64,000 nt of DNA from Closterium sp. NIES-65 (lineage: Eukaryota; Streptophyta; Zygnematophyceae; Desmidiales; Closteriaceae): contig CANXME010000532.1 of assembly GCA_948144175.1 (NCBI GenBank), forward strand, positions 2,281,001 to 2,345,000, given 5' to 3'. The notes beneath the pieces were generated by a model. That model did no database searches. It saw only the letters and a program-made list of their open reading frames with translations, and was not told where the DNA came from. Made by a program: the position numbers and the translations under genes. Of this stretch, positions 8,338-18,854 are shown piece by piece (positions within the stretch are counted from its first letter, which is position 1; each line of letters starts with the position of its first letter).

Positions 8338-10330
8338 AGCTGATTAATTTAGTCGGTGTAGTTGTGTTCTTTTAGTAGGTTAGGCCGATCGTTGAGGTAC
8401 TGACGAAGTAGTGGAGAGCGCGGTCGAGCTCCGCCAGGTGTTCTGCTTCAGGTCTTTTGAGGTAGGTGGCGAGCTGGCTTGCGGAGTAGAATAGATCTGG
8501 GCGGGAGGTGACGGCTGTGAAGAGAAGGCTGCCCAGCTTTCTCTGGTAGTCGCGTATCCCGACGGATTTGAGTAGAGAGGGTCCTTCCTTGAGGTTTCTT
8601 GTCGTGTAGCGGTAGGGCGTAGAGATGGTGGTAGGTGTGAGCGCGAAGCGTTTGGCGATGGTGTCGGTGTACTTAGCGGCGTTGAGGTAGATCGCGCCTT
8701 CTTCTTCCCGAATGTTCAAGCCGAGGTACTGTGTGACGGTAGAGGAGACCGTAAGTGTGAGGTCCCTCTGAAGCTCCCCTTCGAACCAGGTGGTGATGTC
8801 GTCAGTAGAGCCGATGTAGAGTAGGTTGTCTACGTAGACGATCAACAGAATGTAGTCGGTGTCTTTAGTGAGTCGGTACATTCCTTGGTCGTGAGGTAGT
8901 TGGCGGAATCCGATGCGAGTGAGGCGATCGTATAGGTACTGTTGCCATAGCCGCGGAGCTTGCTTGATCCCGTAAAGTGATTTCAGTAGTTGATAGACTT
9001 GGTTAGGTTCCCCGTTGGTACCGTGTGGGAGCTCGACGAAGATTTCCGCGTCGACGGGTGCGTAGAGGAACGCGTTGGCGACATCGATTTGCCGTAGCTT
9101 CCTTTTCTTCATGGCGGTGATCGCGAGGAGGATTCGAAGTGAGGTATGTCGGCTGACCGGGGCGAATGTCTCGGTGAAGTCCCGTACGTGCTCCTGATCG
9201 AATCCACGCACAACCCAGCGTGCTTTGAACTTCTCAATTGTGCCGTCTGCTTTTGTTTTAACGCGGAAGACCCATTTCCCGGTGAGAATGGTCTTGTTCC
9301 TTGCCACGCTGATGGGGACAACTTTCCAGGTGTTCCGTTCCTCCAACGCTTTTAACTCTCTGTCCATGACTTCACGCCATTTTTCCCTGTGTTCCCCCCC
9401 CAGAGCCTGCTGAACCGTTGCAGGCTCCTTAGGGAGAGTGTTGCCATGGACTGCGGTGACGAGTCCGAGAATCTGCAGTCCAGTCTGTGAGTAGCGGGGA
9501 AGAGTTGCGTCCTCGGGATAAGTTGCTTCATCTCCCGCTTCTGGATCGGGTATGAAATTCGGTCCTATTCGTTCTTCTTCGTTGGTGTTGACCGTCGCAG
9601 GTGTTACGTAACCGTTGTCGGCAAAGTGGTAGAAGGTTTCGGCGTTGGCGCTTTCGCGAGGGTTGTCTTCGTCCATGGGAACGTTTACGGAGCAAAACGG
9701 GAGAGGTCTGGCTTCTTCTGATGCGTTGTCCACATTCTGCTCGTCCCAGTCTGCTTCGTCCGCTGCTGAGGCGAAGGCTCGGTCACCACGAAGACCACCT
9801 GTGGGATCTTCATTTCCTTGCAAGTTGGCAAGGTACGTCCGGAGCGTGAGCCATTCGTAGAAAATTACGTCACGTGCTGCTAATGTTTCCTTGGAGTGGA
9901 CGTCGAAGATTTTCCACGCGTGGTAGTTCTTTTCGATGCCCAGGTGTAGTCCCCACTGTGCTCGTTGCGAAAATCGGCACGCTCGCGCTTCTGGGGGTCG
10001 GTACTGTACCATGCACCTGAAAACTCGTAACATTTTTGTGCTGCCCTGTTTCCCTGTCCATAGCAGATGCGGTGACGCGTTGTTCGGAAGTGAAGACGAC
10101 GACAGCAAATTGTGCAGCATGACAGCGTGGTCCATTGCTGCAGGCCATTGGTGGCTGGGTAGCCGCATGCCACGTAACAGTTTGCGCATGGTGTTCTGCA
10201 AGGTCCTGTTCATTCTTTCTGCTACTCCTTGCTGCTGATGGGCGTAGGGAAGGGAGATGAGCTGCTTGATTCCCCTTTCCGCCAGGTACTGCTTGAATCG
10301 CTGAGAAGTGTACTCTCCCCCTCCATCTGT
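8338..10330 (-). pseudogene. Cop-B integrase C-terminal part and reverse transcriptase
   Basis: In frame with the preceding segment after the TAG at 10331. It starts TDGGGEY and GVAERMNRTLQN (second D and the E of the integrase DDE triad), then has the C-terminal integrase region (SPHLLWTGKQ, FRCMVQYRPP). RT begins at about residue 290 of the main 613-residue frame: GKWVFRVK, KARWVVRGF, IDVANAFLYAPV, LLKSLYGIKQAPRLW. The catalytic box reads YVDN where YVDD is required, so the RT would be inactive. The frame ends at TAA 8370-8372, then resumes into KLISY before NA-1. Confidence 0.88.
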
Positions 10331-11461
10331 CTAGAAGCTTTTCAGTTGTACGCCCGACTCTCTCTCTACTACTGGTAGCCAGGCAACGAAGGCTGCGAGT
10401 GCCATGTCGCGGCTAGGTAGGTTTAGGTGCCAGACGTAACGGGTGGCGGCGTCGATGGAGGTGATCGTGTAGTTGTATGTGACTTGTCCTGGTTCCCGAT
10501 TGAACAGGATATCGCTGTACACCTTCTCGAGTGGTGCGTACGAGGGAGCGCTTGGGTTGTGATGTGACGCGAATGGTCGATGCGGTAAATCGCCTTCAGG
10601 GCAGGTGAAGCACGTTCCTCGTGCTCGTTGAAGTTCTCGTCCGTCGAGTAGTAGTAATGAGTCCTTGTTAAGGACTCCTGCTCTTATTGTGTTGTTTAAC
10701 ACAGTGTTGCTTGGGTGTCCCATGCGTGCGTGCCAGATGTCTTCGGAGGCGCGGTGTCCGGGTGAGCGTTGATACGCCTCGGAGTTGGAGTAGAAGCTGG
10801 CGGTGAAGTTTGTGCTTCTATGGACTTCCCGTTGAGTCGGATTCAGCTGTTGTGTGGGTGTTGGTGGTGCTTCGTTAACGAGGACTGGTGTCGTTGTTCC
10901 TGCTACTGCCGATGATGTCTCCGCTGCTGCCGATGTTGTCACTGCTGCTGCCGATGATGTCTCTGCTACTGCTGATGTTGTCACTGCTGCTGCCGATGAT
11001 GTCTCTGCTGCTGCCGATGTTGTCACTGCTGCTGCCGATGATGTCTCTGCTGCTGCGGAAGTTGTTGCTGCTGCTGCCGAATGGTGTGTTGTTACTAACG
11101 CACGTGTTCGTTCTGCTTCAGGAATGGTATGTGAATACCAGAAGCCTTCCGGACTGAAGTCGGGGTCGAGATCCGGCGGGTGCGTCCAAGATGTGAAGGT
11201 GACCATCCCGTCACTGTCTGCGGTGCCCAGGTCTGGGACGAAATCGAGAATGAAGACATTGTTCTTCAGGACCGCCTTTCCGATGTAGAGGCCGCCCTTC
11301 CCGTGGCACAACTTGAACTCCTGGGTGGTACTGTCCGCTTCCAGATGTATGCCTTTCGCCATCAACTGACTGACGCTCAGTAAGTTGTAGCCAAGTCCTT
11401 CTGCTATTAGGACTTTGGACATTTGCAGTATGACATTCGTCTCTCGTGACTGAAGTTGCAC
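10331..11461 (-). pseudogene. Cop-B protease tail, GAG-pre-integrase and integrase N-terminal part
   Basis: Reads GYNLLSVSQLMAKG, a repetitive Ala/Thr/Ser insert, then the zinc-binding block WHARMGHPS...CFTCPEGDLPHRP (H, H, C, C all present) and the integrase core start VYSDILFN...SIDAATRYVWHL. It stops at a TAG (10331-10333) directly before TDGGGEY. The next frame is the same, so this is a single nonsense change within the catalytic core. Confidence 0.85.
10883..11085 (-). repeat. Ala/Thr/Ser tandem repeat within Cop-B pol
   Basis: About five imperfect 42-bp units encoding alternations of SAAAVTTSAAAETS, placed between the protease and GAG-pre-integrase regions. It is also open on the plus strand, which explains spurious Leu/Met-rich frames there. 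Confidence 0.8.
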
Positions 11462-11488
11462 TACTCCTTGTCGTCGTGTGCGCAGGTT

Positions 11489-12485
11489 CTAATTATTGGC
11501 GACGGTGATGATGACTTCTCGTTGAAGTTGGTGCTCGCGTTGAAGGAAACGTCCTGAAGAGCACATGTGTTGTCCGCAGCAACTGTCCAAGAACCATGTA
11601 TCCTTCCCGGACGGCTCGCTTTGGGCGATGGCGGCGTACGTCGGGTTTGGTTGAAGTGACTCGCGGCGAGGCGTGCTGTTGTCGAGTTGTTCTTCTGGTG
11701 AGTAATATGGTGGTGACTCAGTTACGCAGGAGTCACTCAGCCTTGCCATGCATCTGACGATGTTTCTTGTTCCTTTCGCAGGTTGTCCCGTTGATGTTGT
11801 TGAGACGTGTACTGAAGTTGTCGGATTTGCTTGCGTTGAGGCGACTTGACTGCTTGAAGGGCGAAGTTGGCGTTGTCGATTTGGGCAGTGCGTACGAGGA
11901 TGCCCTGAAGTCTTGCAGAGGTGGCAGAACGGAGGTATGATTTTCGGTCGATTGTTGTTGTTGTGGCGGCGTTGAATGTGAAACGCGAAATTCGGGCACT
12001 GACACCTTTCTCTTGTGTCCTTCTTCTTGCAGGTCCATGTCTTGCTGTTCGGCGTGGATTTCAGCGCAAAGTGCTGCTTCAGAGATTTCCCGTGGGCTCG
12101 TAGTATGGCGCGAGTGGAGCGCCGGTGAGGACCAAGACCGCCGATGACAACCGTGACGAAGGCGTCCTCTGAAATCGATCCTCCACATCGAAGAAGCTTA
12201 TCGCGCAGCTCGCGGCAGCGACTGATATACGCCATTCCCTTTTCGCCTGGTTTCATTTCAATTGTAGTTAGCTGCGCCATCAACCAACTTTGGTTTACGC
12301 TGTCTGTTGCTTGATACAGGCTCTTCAAGTGATTGTACGCGAGCTCCGCGGAGTTGCCGTAGCCTCGGTAAGACCGTATGTTTTGTTGTTGAGTTGGAGT
12401 GATGTTCCTCAGTAGTATTGTGTACTCCATCATTGATTGATAGGTGTACTGCTGCTTCTCATACTGTGTGCCATTTGTTGGGTAT
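11489..12485 (-). pseudogene. Cop-B gag and protease start
   Basis: The open frame runs upstream of the Met at 12433 to the junction at 12485 (QYEKQQYTYQSMMEYTILL), so the true gag start is lost. UBN2-type gag (AYNHLKSLY, IEMKPGEKGMAYISRCRELRDKL) is followed by the zinc knuckle CHLCKTSGHPRTHC (near residue 170) and the protease active-site region WFLDSCCGQHMC (D-S-C in place of the common D-S-G). The stop at 11489 separates it from the rest of pol. A local frameshift near 12150 is possible. Confidence 0.82.
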
Positions 12486-12608
12486 TGTCAAATCATAATG
12501 TTGTGTAGGCTGTAGTGGGGTAGCCTGTATGGGGTACACATTTCTAGGGCTGCATATTTGTACCACATTCCATTCCTTAGTGCATTCATTCTCGTTTCAG
12601 TTTTCTCA
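12486..12608 (+). repeat. Cop-C 5' LTR
   Basis: 123 bp from TGTCAAATC to TTTTCTCA. The core motif is GGCTGTAGTGGGGTA, then GGGGTACACATTTCTAGGG, then TATTTGTACCACATT. Confidence 0.85.
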
Positions 12609-12700
12609 TGGTATCGAGCAGGTTCCCTCGTGGGAACTGTGCCCAGGGCCCACCAAGTGGAAAGTTTATTTTCCTGCCCGGAGCGCGCTCAGCCCGAGTC
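12609..12700 (+). promoter_or_regulatory. Cop-C primer site and leader hairpins
   Basis: TGGTATCGAGCAGG at 12609 is the tRNA-Met primer site with one base missing. It is followed by the hairpin GTTCCC-TCGT-GGGAAC, the shared motif GGGCCCACCAA, and a second stem GGAGCGCG...CGCGCTCC (about 12680-12706). Confidence 0.7.
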
Positions 12701-12764
12701 GCGCTCCCCTCTCTGACTTCGTCGAGCTGCCCTAGCGGCTACGTCGCGCCGCCTTAGCGGCCCC

Positions 12765-13460
12765 TGATTCGTCGCCCTACCTACGGCCCCGGCCCCATCG
12801 CCCTACCTGCGCCCCGGCCCCGTCGCCCTACGTGGGCCGCGGCCCCGTCGCCCTACCTGCGACCCCGGTCCCGTCGCCCCACCTACGACCCCGGTCCTGT
12901 CGCCATACCTGCGGCCCCTGCCCCGACCCCGTCAACCTACCTGCGCTCTGGCCCCGACCCCGTCGCCCTACCTGCGCCCTGGCCCCGTCGCCCTACCTGC
13001 GACCCCGGCCCCGTTGACCCACCTGCGACCCCGGCCCCGTCGCCATACCTGCGGCCCCTGCCCTGGCCCCGTCGCCCTACCTGCGCCCTGGCCCCGGCCC
13101 CGTCGCCCTACCTGCGCCCCAGCGCCGTCGCCCTACATGCGACCCCGGCCCCGTAGCCCCACCTGCGACCCCGGCCCCGTCGCCATACCTGCGGCCTCGG
13201 CCCCGGCCCCGTCGCCCTACCTGCGCCCCGGCCCCGTCGCCCTACCTGCATACCGGCCCCGTCGCCCTGCCTAAGGCCCGGCCCCGCCGCCCTACCAGCG
13301 GCCCCGCCGCCCTACGTGCAGTCCCGCCGCCATACCTGCGGCCCCGCCGCCCTACCTGCGGCCCCGCCGCCCTACCTAGGGCCCCGCCGCCTTACCTGCG
13401 GCCCCGCCGCCCTACCAGCGGCCCCGCCGCCCTACCTGCGGCCCCGGCGCACTACCTGTG
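12765..13460 (+). repeat. Tandem-repeat leader of Cop-C
   Basis: Roughly 25-30 imperfect units built on CCCCGTCGCCCTACCTGCG (12765-13275) and then on GCCCCGCCGCCCTACC (13275-13460). It lies between the primer site and gag and has no start codon context for a protein. The Cop-D leader has a different tandem repeat at the same place. Confidence 0.85.
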
Positions 13461-13686
13461 GTCCCGGCCCCGTCTCCTACCACCCGAGCCGCCCGAGTAG
13501 CCGAGGAGCCGAGCCGTGGGTGCCGCTGAGCCGCAGTTGCTGCCGAGCCACCCGAATCACCCGAGCCGCCGTGTTGCCAAGCTCCTGTGCTGCCGAGCTG
13601 CCCGAACCGCCCTGTCTGGTAAGAGCAGCGCCTCTTTCACTGCACTGCTTCTACTGTACTGCTAGCGCTGCTAGTCTACTGCTATC

Positions 13687-13911
13687 ATGGCTACCCCCAG
13701 TGTTCTCGCTTTTGAAGCAGAGGGTCCGGCCATTGACTTTGACGTCTGGGTAGATGACCTGCAGCTTTTCCTACAATGCGATAGGGCAGACGGTCTCTCC
13801 CTCTTTGACCTCACCTCTGGTGCCTCTCCTGCCTTTGCTGCCGATGCCGACGCCATTGTTTGCTCGCACTGGGCCACTCGAGATGCTGCTGCACGTCTTG
13901 CTGTGCGTCGC
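13687..13911 (+). pseudogene. gag: Cop-C gag, N-terminal part
   Basis: Starts MATPSVLAFEAEGPAIDFDV and runs to AARLAVRR, where Cop-D cuts it. The same start (MATPTVLAFDAEG, MATVSVLSFDAEG, MATINVLTFDTDG) is found in Cop-D, Cop-F and Cop-G, which fixes the start codon. Confidence 0.88.
13907..13911. repeat. Target-site duplication of Cop-D
   Basis: GTCGC here and at 19716-19720. Joining the flanks at one copy gives AVRR-HLPTTERAHFSQ, matching the uninterrupted Cop-D gag. Confidence 0.95.
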
Positions 13912-14022
13912 TGAGAAAATATGAACGAGAATGAAATGACTATGAACGAAGTGAGTACAAATAGGAAACCCTAATTTGGGTTGTACCCCCTATGGGATAC
14001 CCCACTATAGCCTACAGAAACA
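13912..14022 (-). repeat. Cop-D 3' LTR, truncated
   Basis: 111 bp that match 19585-19695 with one visible difference. The U3 start (TGTCAGAACATATAGC...) is missing, and the match ends at CAGAAACA, where pol coding sequence begins. Confidence 0.9.
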
Positions 14023-15600
14023 GGAGGGGGAACAGCGTCAACGTAGGTGCCTGTGGACTTCCAGGAAGCCATCTCTGCATCCATAGCTGCCTGCCACTGA
14101 GAGGAGTAGGGACCCTCTATCGCCTCCGCGTAAGAGCGCGGAGTCGGGATGTCTGGTGCATCCGGGTCTCCCTCAGGGGCTAGCAGTACAGACGCGAGAT
14201 GAGGTGAAGCGGCGGCCAGACACTGGAACTCCTCCTGTCTGTCCTCAAGGACGTCCGTGCTAAGGGCACACTCACCCCCGACGGACGGAGGACAGGCAGA
14301 CTCAGACTCAGCGACAAGACTGGCAGCGTAGTCTAGACGACAGTGCGCAGCAAAGTCGACAAGCTCAGTGACAAGGGCAGACGCAGCAGACGACTCGAAG
14401 GAAGGGTCAGTGACAGCAGTAGCAAGGAGACGCGTGACAGTAGGACTGGCAGCACGAAGAGAGTCCGACACCGGGTCGGCAAGAGCAGGAAGAGAGGAAG
14501 CAGGAGGAGAAGGCAAAGGGGCACGCAGAGGAGCAGTGGACGGACGCAGTGACATCCGGTGCGTGCCAGGGACAGGAGGAGGACGCGACCCGCGACCACT
14601 AGCGCGCGCAGTACGAACAGGCGACGCAGGACGAGACGCAGGCTCACGACGCTCAGTAAGACCTCCAGTCGGACCAGCGTAGGGAGAAGGAGCAGGCAAA
14701 GGGGAGGCAGGCTGTAGCGGTGGCTGTGACTGGACAGGCGGCGGACCCTCTAAGGGAGGAGGAGGAGGACCAGGAGAAGGTGTAAGACCAAGAACCTGCT
14801 GCAGGAGCGGAACGAAGTACGGTCGGGGCCGCGCGGCGACGCCAGAAACAGCAGGGACAGGACTAGTACCCCCAGCAGGAGTACCCGCTCCAGCAGCACC
14901 TCCAGCAGCACCTCCAGTAGCTCCAGAACCTCCAGTAGCACCACCAGGAGCACTGACAGGCGGACCTCCAGCGGCAGTCCCAGTGCCAACACCCTCAGCA
15001 GCACCAGCTCCAGGAGAAACCGCAGACCCAGCAGCTCCAGTACTCCCAAGACGAGCACCTCCGGGACCCGCGGCAGTGGCACCCTCTGCAGGCGAAGAAA
15101 CTCCAGCACCAGCAGCACGCCTCCAGCGCCTAGCAAACCACTCACGCAGCTCCTGTGGGGAGAGTGGCTCACGGCGAGACGAAGCACCTCCAGGCACAGC
15201 ACTCCCAAGCTCAGCACCCCCAATCTCAGCACCTCCAGGCTCACCACCCCCAGACTCCGCACCCCCAGACTCTGCAGTCCCAGGCTCAGTACCCCCAGGC
15301 TCAGCACCCCCAGGCTCAGCACCCCCAGACTCCGCACCCCCAGGCTCAGCACCCCCAGGCTCAGCACCCCCAAACTCCGCACCCCCAGGCTCAGCACCCC
15401 CAGGCCCAGCACCCCCAGGCTCAGCACCCGCAGCAGCACCAGAGTCACCAGTGACCTCGACAGGCTCGACCGCGTCTACCTGGGACACACCTGAAGGGGC
15501 AGGACCCTGAGGGGGTAGGGGGTCTACCGGGGGGGGACCTGGTACCAAGAAGAGCGGGGGCGGGGGAGGGACGGAGTGCGGTAGGGGAAGAGGCGGTAGT
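14023..15600 (-). pseudogene. Cop-D linker and start of RT
   Basis: The frame 15896-13971 holds the end of the integrase region, Pro-rich sequence, the GGAEPGGAEPGG array (about 15450-15190), Gly/Ala-rich repeats, and the conserved pre-RT block (CPPSVGGECALSTDVLEDRQ, DAPDIPTPRSYAEAI, YSSQWQAAMDAEMASWKSTGTYVDAVPPP). After VPPP it runs into the LTR and ends GYNPN at 13971. It is one frame off the protease-integrase frame, and the shift lies in C/G homopolymers near 15530-15600. Confidence 0.82.
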
Positions 15601-17395
15601 AGGGTACCGACTCGTCGAACGTGACGTCCTGGGAGGACAGAACACGTCGAGAGGTGGGGTGGTAGAACTGCCACCCAGGGGCGTCGGGGGGGAACCCCAG
15701 GAAGACGCAGGGAGAAGCGCGAGGGGACAGCTTGTCCGCAGACAGGTCGCGGACAAACGCCCGAGATCCCCAGACCCGGAACGCCGACGCATCGCCAACC
15801 TTCCCCGTCCACAGCAGGGCTGGGGAGGTCTCCGGCCTGGAGACCCTGGGGTGGAGGTTGATCTGATGCGCTGCGTACCTGACCGCAAACGGCCACAGAA
15901 AATGGGGGGCAGCCGCATGCATCATGGACGTACGGGCGACGTCCATGACCATGCCAATGCGGCGCTCAGCAATCCCATTTTGCTGCGGAGAGTCCGGAAG
16001 CGTGAAGGACTGGCGGATGCCTCGCGCACGATAGTAGGTACGTAGAAGGGTAGAGGAGAACTCTCCGCCTCTGTCCGAATGTAGATGCAACACAGGAAAG
16101 TCGGAGCCAAAGCTCTGCCTGAGCTGAAGACGAGCTGCGCGGATCCAGTCAATCAGCACCCCAGTGACCTCACCCTTGCTGCGCAAGGGGAAGACTGTGG
16201 TGTAACGCGAGTAGTCGTCAACAACGAGCAGGAAGTAGCGCTCCTGACCCTGTCCAAGGACGCGGGCTGGGCCCCACACGTCCATGTGAAGCGTCTGCAA
16301 CGGGGCCTCTGTCGGAGGAAACTGGGAGGAGTGAGGGGCAGCACGCTGGCGCCCCTCGACATAGGGAACACAGGCAGGGCCAGGGCCCTGAGGAAGGGGA
16401 GGGAGGGACCGGGGAAGACCAGACACAAGAAGACGGGAGGCCATACCTCTGAGCCGAAGCAGAGAGGGGTGGCCAAGGCGGTGGTGCCAGAGGAGGGTCT
16501 CGTGAGACAGACGACGACACGAACAGGGGGCAGACTCAGGGCCAGACCTGGACGCTGCAGCAAACACCTGACCAGACGAAGGGACCCTACCAGACTCAGT
16601 ACCTGGAGGAGAAGCAGTGGTCAGTGTGTACAGGCTCGACCCCGGCCGACGTGTAAACGTAGCCAGGTGGCGACCTGTGCTAGCCTCCGTGCAGTGTGTC
16701 ACCCGCTGACGAGCAGGAGTGAACTGGTGGACACCCACATCCTGTAGGTCAGCACCACTCACCAGGTTCGTCGAGAACGAGGGGAGGTAGAGACCAGACA
16801 GGGTGCCAGAGGGGGCCGCCGGACACGGAAGGACCGTGGAGAAGCGAGACAGGACAGGCCCTCCAGAGGGGTCAGCCAGGGACACCGCAACCGGCCGACT
16901 CAGCGGCGTGAGAGTGGTGCGGTCCCGAAAGAAGGAGCGAGACGCTCCAGAGTCAAGGGTGAAGGTGTGAGAGGCCGAAGCCGACACAGTACCTGAGAGG
17001 GCAGACTCACCAGTACCTGAGAGCACAGACGCACTGGCACCTAGAGCAGCAGCCTCACGAGTACCTGACGCAGCAGTACCAATGCCCGGGTCGGGCGGGA
17101 AACACCGGTAACAGTCATCCTCATCACTACCAGTCACAACATACATAGCAGAAAGAATAGCATCAAAGTCAAGATCATAAATAGCTACACCAGCCCTAGA
17201 CAGCTCCCCCCAGCGGGGGATCTCAGCGGCCTTCGGAAACTGCTGAGGCCAGGCGTCGGTCAGGCGGCCAAAGCAGCGGCGGGCTGTGTGGGTGCCTCCA
17301 CACCTCTCCCCCGCACGGTCGCCGGTGCGAAGAACGTAGGGGCAGGGACCAAACGCACCACCACGCTGACGCTGCAAGTACCACTCACGGAGCTG
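15524..17395 (-). CDS. pol: Cop-D protease-integrase segment
   Basis: Continues gag in the same frame after a TAG at 17396-17398 (CAG in Cop-C). Order: variant zinc knuckle CPYVLRTGDRAGERCGGTHTARRC at its start, protease active site TFTLDSGASRSFF (about 16945), GAG-pre-integrase WHHRLGHPS with only the first Cys of the CxxC pair (CVPY), and integrase core with HMDVWGP, SDRGGEF and NGIAERR giving the D, D and E residues. It then has the C-terminal VWGSRAFVRD and FLGFPPDAPGW. The protease and integrase motifs look intact. The product would depend on reading through the TAG. The RT is missing downstream. Confidence 0.85.
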   Translation of the reverse strand, partial: QLREWYLQRQRGGAFGPCPYVLRTGDRAGERCGGTHTARRCFGRLTDAWPQQFPKAAEIPRWGELSRAGVAIYDLDFDAILSAMYVVTGSDEDDCYRCFPPDPGIGTAASGTREAAALGASASVLSGTGESALSGTVSASASHTFTLDSGASRSFFRDRTTLTPLSRPVAVSLADPSGGPVLSRFSTVLPCPAAPSGTLSGLYLPSFSTNLVSGADLQDVGVHQFTPARQRVTHCTEASTGRHLATFTRRPGSSLYTLTTASPPGTESGRVPSSGQVFAAASRSGPESAPCSCRRLSHETLLWHHRLGHPSLLRLRGMASRLLVSGLPRSLPPLPQGPGPACVPYVEGRQRAAPHSSQFPPTEAPLQTLHMDVWGPARVLGQGQERYFLLVVDDYSRYTTVFPLRSKGEVTGVLIDWIRAARLQLRQSFGSDFPVLHLHSDRGGEFSSTLLRTYYRARGIRQSFTLPDSPQQNGIAERRIGMVMDVARTSMMHAAAPHFLWPFAVRYAAHQINLHPRVSRPETSPALLWTGKVGDASAFRVWGSRAFVRDLSADKLSPRASPCVFLGFPPDAPGWQFYHPTSRRVLSSQDVTFDESVPYYRLFPYRTPSLPRPRSSWYQVPPR

Positions 17396-17398
17396 CTA

Positions 17399-17436
17399 AG
17401 GGGCGGGGACGGTGCGAGAGCGCTGCTGCTGCTGTG

Positions 17437-17467
<31 letters not shown>

Positions 17468-18529
17468 CTGACCACCCCCAGAGCTGCTCCGCTGAGACGA
17501 GCCACCCCGACCCCCGCCGCCACCGCCACTCCCGCCTCCACTGCCACCCCCGTCTCCACCGCCACCGCCCCCAGCGGCACCCTCACCCCCGCCTCCTCCG
17601 CTACCTCCTCCGCCGCCACCTCCGCCTCCACCGCCTCCACCAGTACCTCCACTCCCGCCACCACCTCCACCGCCACCCCCACTCCCCCCGCCACCCCCAC
17701 CTCCCCCGCCACCGCCCCCTCTAGCTCCACCCGCTCCCTTGCCCCCTTTGCCCTTGCCATTGCGGCGTCTACCGCTGGGGGCAGACGCCGCACCGACCGA
17801 CTCAAAACCAGCGAGGTCGGCCGCAGCGGCAGAGGCGACAGAGGGCAGCAGGGGGGAAGGAGAACACCCCTCAAAAATAGGGGTGCGAGGGTCACCCCGA
17901 GAGGCCCCTACAGCGACGATGCTCTTCTCAGCCACTAGCAGGGACTCCTCAAGGAGGTCGACAGTGAGGGTGGTGGGACAGACAGAGAGAAACTGGTCCC
18001 TAACTACACGAAGGGACTCAGGGAGACGAGTGACGAGAAAGTAGAGAGTGATGTACATGGGAGGAGGGTTTGCGGCGCGGAACTCAGCAGGAAGGGCAGC
18101 GCGGTAGCGAGCGTCACTAGCGCGGAGGTGGGTAACGAGGTCAGCAACAGTGGGAAAGGCAGCAAGGTCAGGGAAGAGAAACGGTAGCATGAGGCGGCTA
18201 AGTGTAGCGGAGGAAGGGGAGGAGTAGCGTGCAACTACAGCGTCGTACAAGGCCTGAGCGGTCTTGCACTGACTAAAGTGGGCACGCTCGGAGGAAGGGA
18301 GGTGGCGACGCACAGCAAGACGTGCAGCAGCATCGCGGGTCGCCCACTTGGAGCGAACGGCGGGGTCTGCATCAGCAGGAGGGGCAGGGACAGCGCCAGA
18401 GACAAAGTCAAAGAGAGAGACCTCATCTATCGCATCACACAGTAAGTACAGCTGCAGGTCCTCAATCCAGACTGCAAAGTCAATGGCTCTACCCTCAGCG
18501 TCAAAAGCTAGGACCGTGGGGGTGGCCAT
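17399..18529 (-). CDS. gag: Cop-D gag
   Basis: The start is set at MATPTVLAFDAEG (18529) rather than the upstream in-frame Met, by homology with Cop-C, Cop-F and Cop-G. The first 230 residues form the capsid-like domain (WIEDLQLYL, TRDAAARLAVRRHLP, YDAVVARYSSP, SRLMLPFLFPDL, YITLYFLVTRLPESL, EKSIVAVGASRGDPRTPIFEG). Then come GRRRNGKGKGGKG, a Gly tract of about 100 residues, and a poly-Gln run before the TAG at 17396. It should form the particle that packages element RNA. Confidence 0.85.
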
Positions 18530-18854
18530 GACAGCAGCTGACAGTCTCACCGGGCAGGAAAAGTCGGGTAGGTCAGCGGCACAGTAACACAGCCCAGGAG
18601 CAGCAGTGGTCCCACAGGAGCAGGAGCACGGCTCCTCTGGCGGCTCGGGCGGCTCGGGCGGCTCGGGCGGCTCGGGCGGCTCGGGCAGCTCGGGCGGCTC
18701 GCGCGGCTCGGGTGACGCAGGGGCTCACGGGCGGCGCGGGCGGCTGCACGGGCGGCGCACGGGCGGCTGGGGCTGCTCACGGGCGGCACGGTGGGCGGCT
18801 GCACGGGCGGCTGCACGGTGGCGCGGCGGGCTGCAGCACGAGCGGCGGGGCAGA

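Larger units (their letters stand above)
5895..12485 (-). mobile_element. Cop-B: second-lineage Copia element, 5' end lost
   Basis: Minus-strand Copia with lower GC than its neighbours and canonical proteins: gag with CCHC knuckle, protease, zinc-binding integrase, RT and RNase H. It lacks the Gly/Pro linker of the Cop-A lineage. The 3' LTR is 5895-6331. The 5' LTR and the first part of gag are missing because the frame is cut at 12485, where Cop-C begins. NA-1 (6822-8332) interrupts RNase H. Stop codons at 11489 (gag-protease), 10331 (integrase) and 8370 (before RNase H), and an altered RT active site, make it inactive. Confidence 0.88.

Noticed and set aside
10854-11288. Plus-strand Asp/Ala/Val-rich frame
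   Set aside because: Antisense of the Ala/Thr tandem repeat of Cop-B pol.
14750-15448. Leu/Val/Ser-rich minus-strand frame in the linker
   Set aside because: An alternate frame of the GGAEPGG array. The frame in line with the pre-RT block is the coding one.
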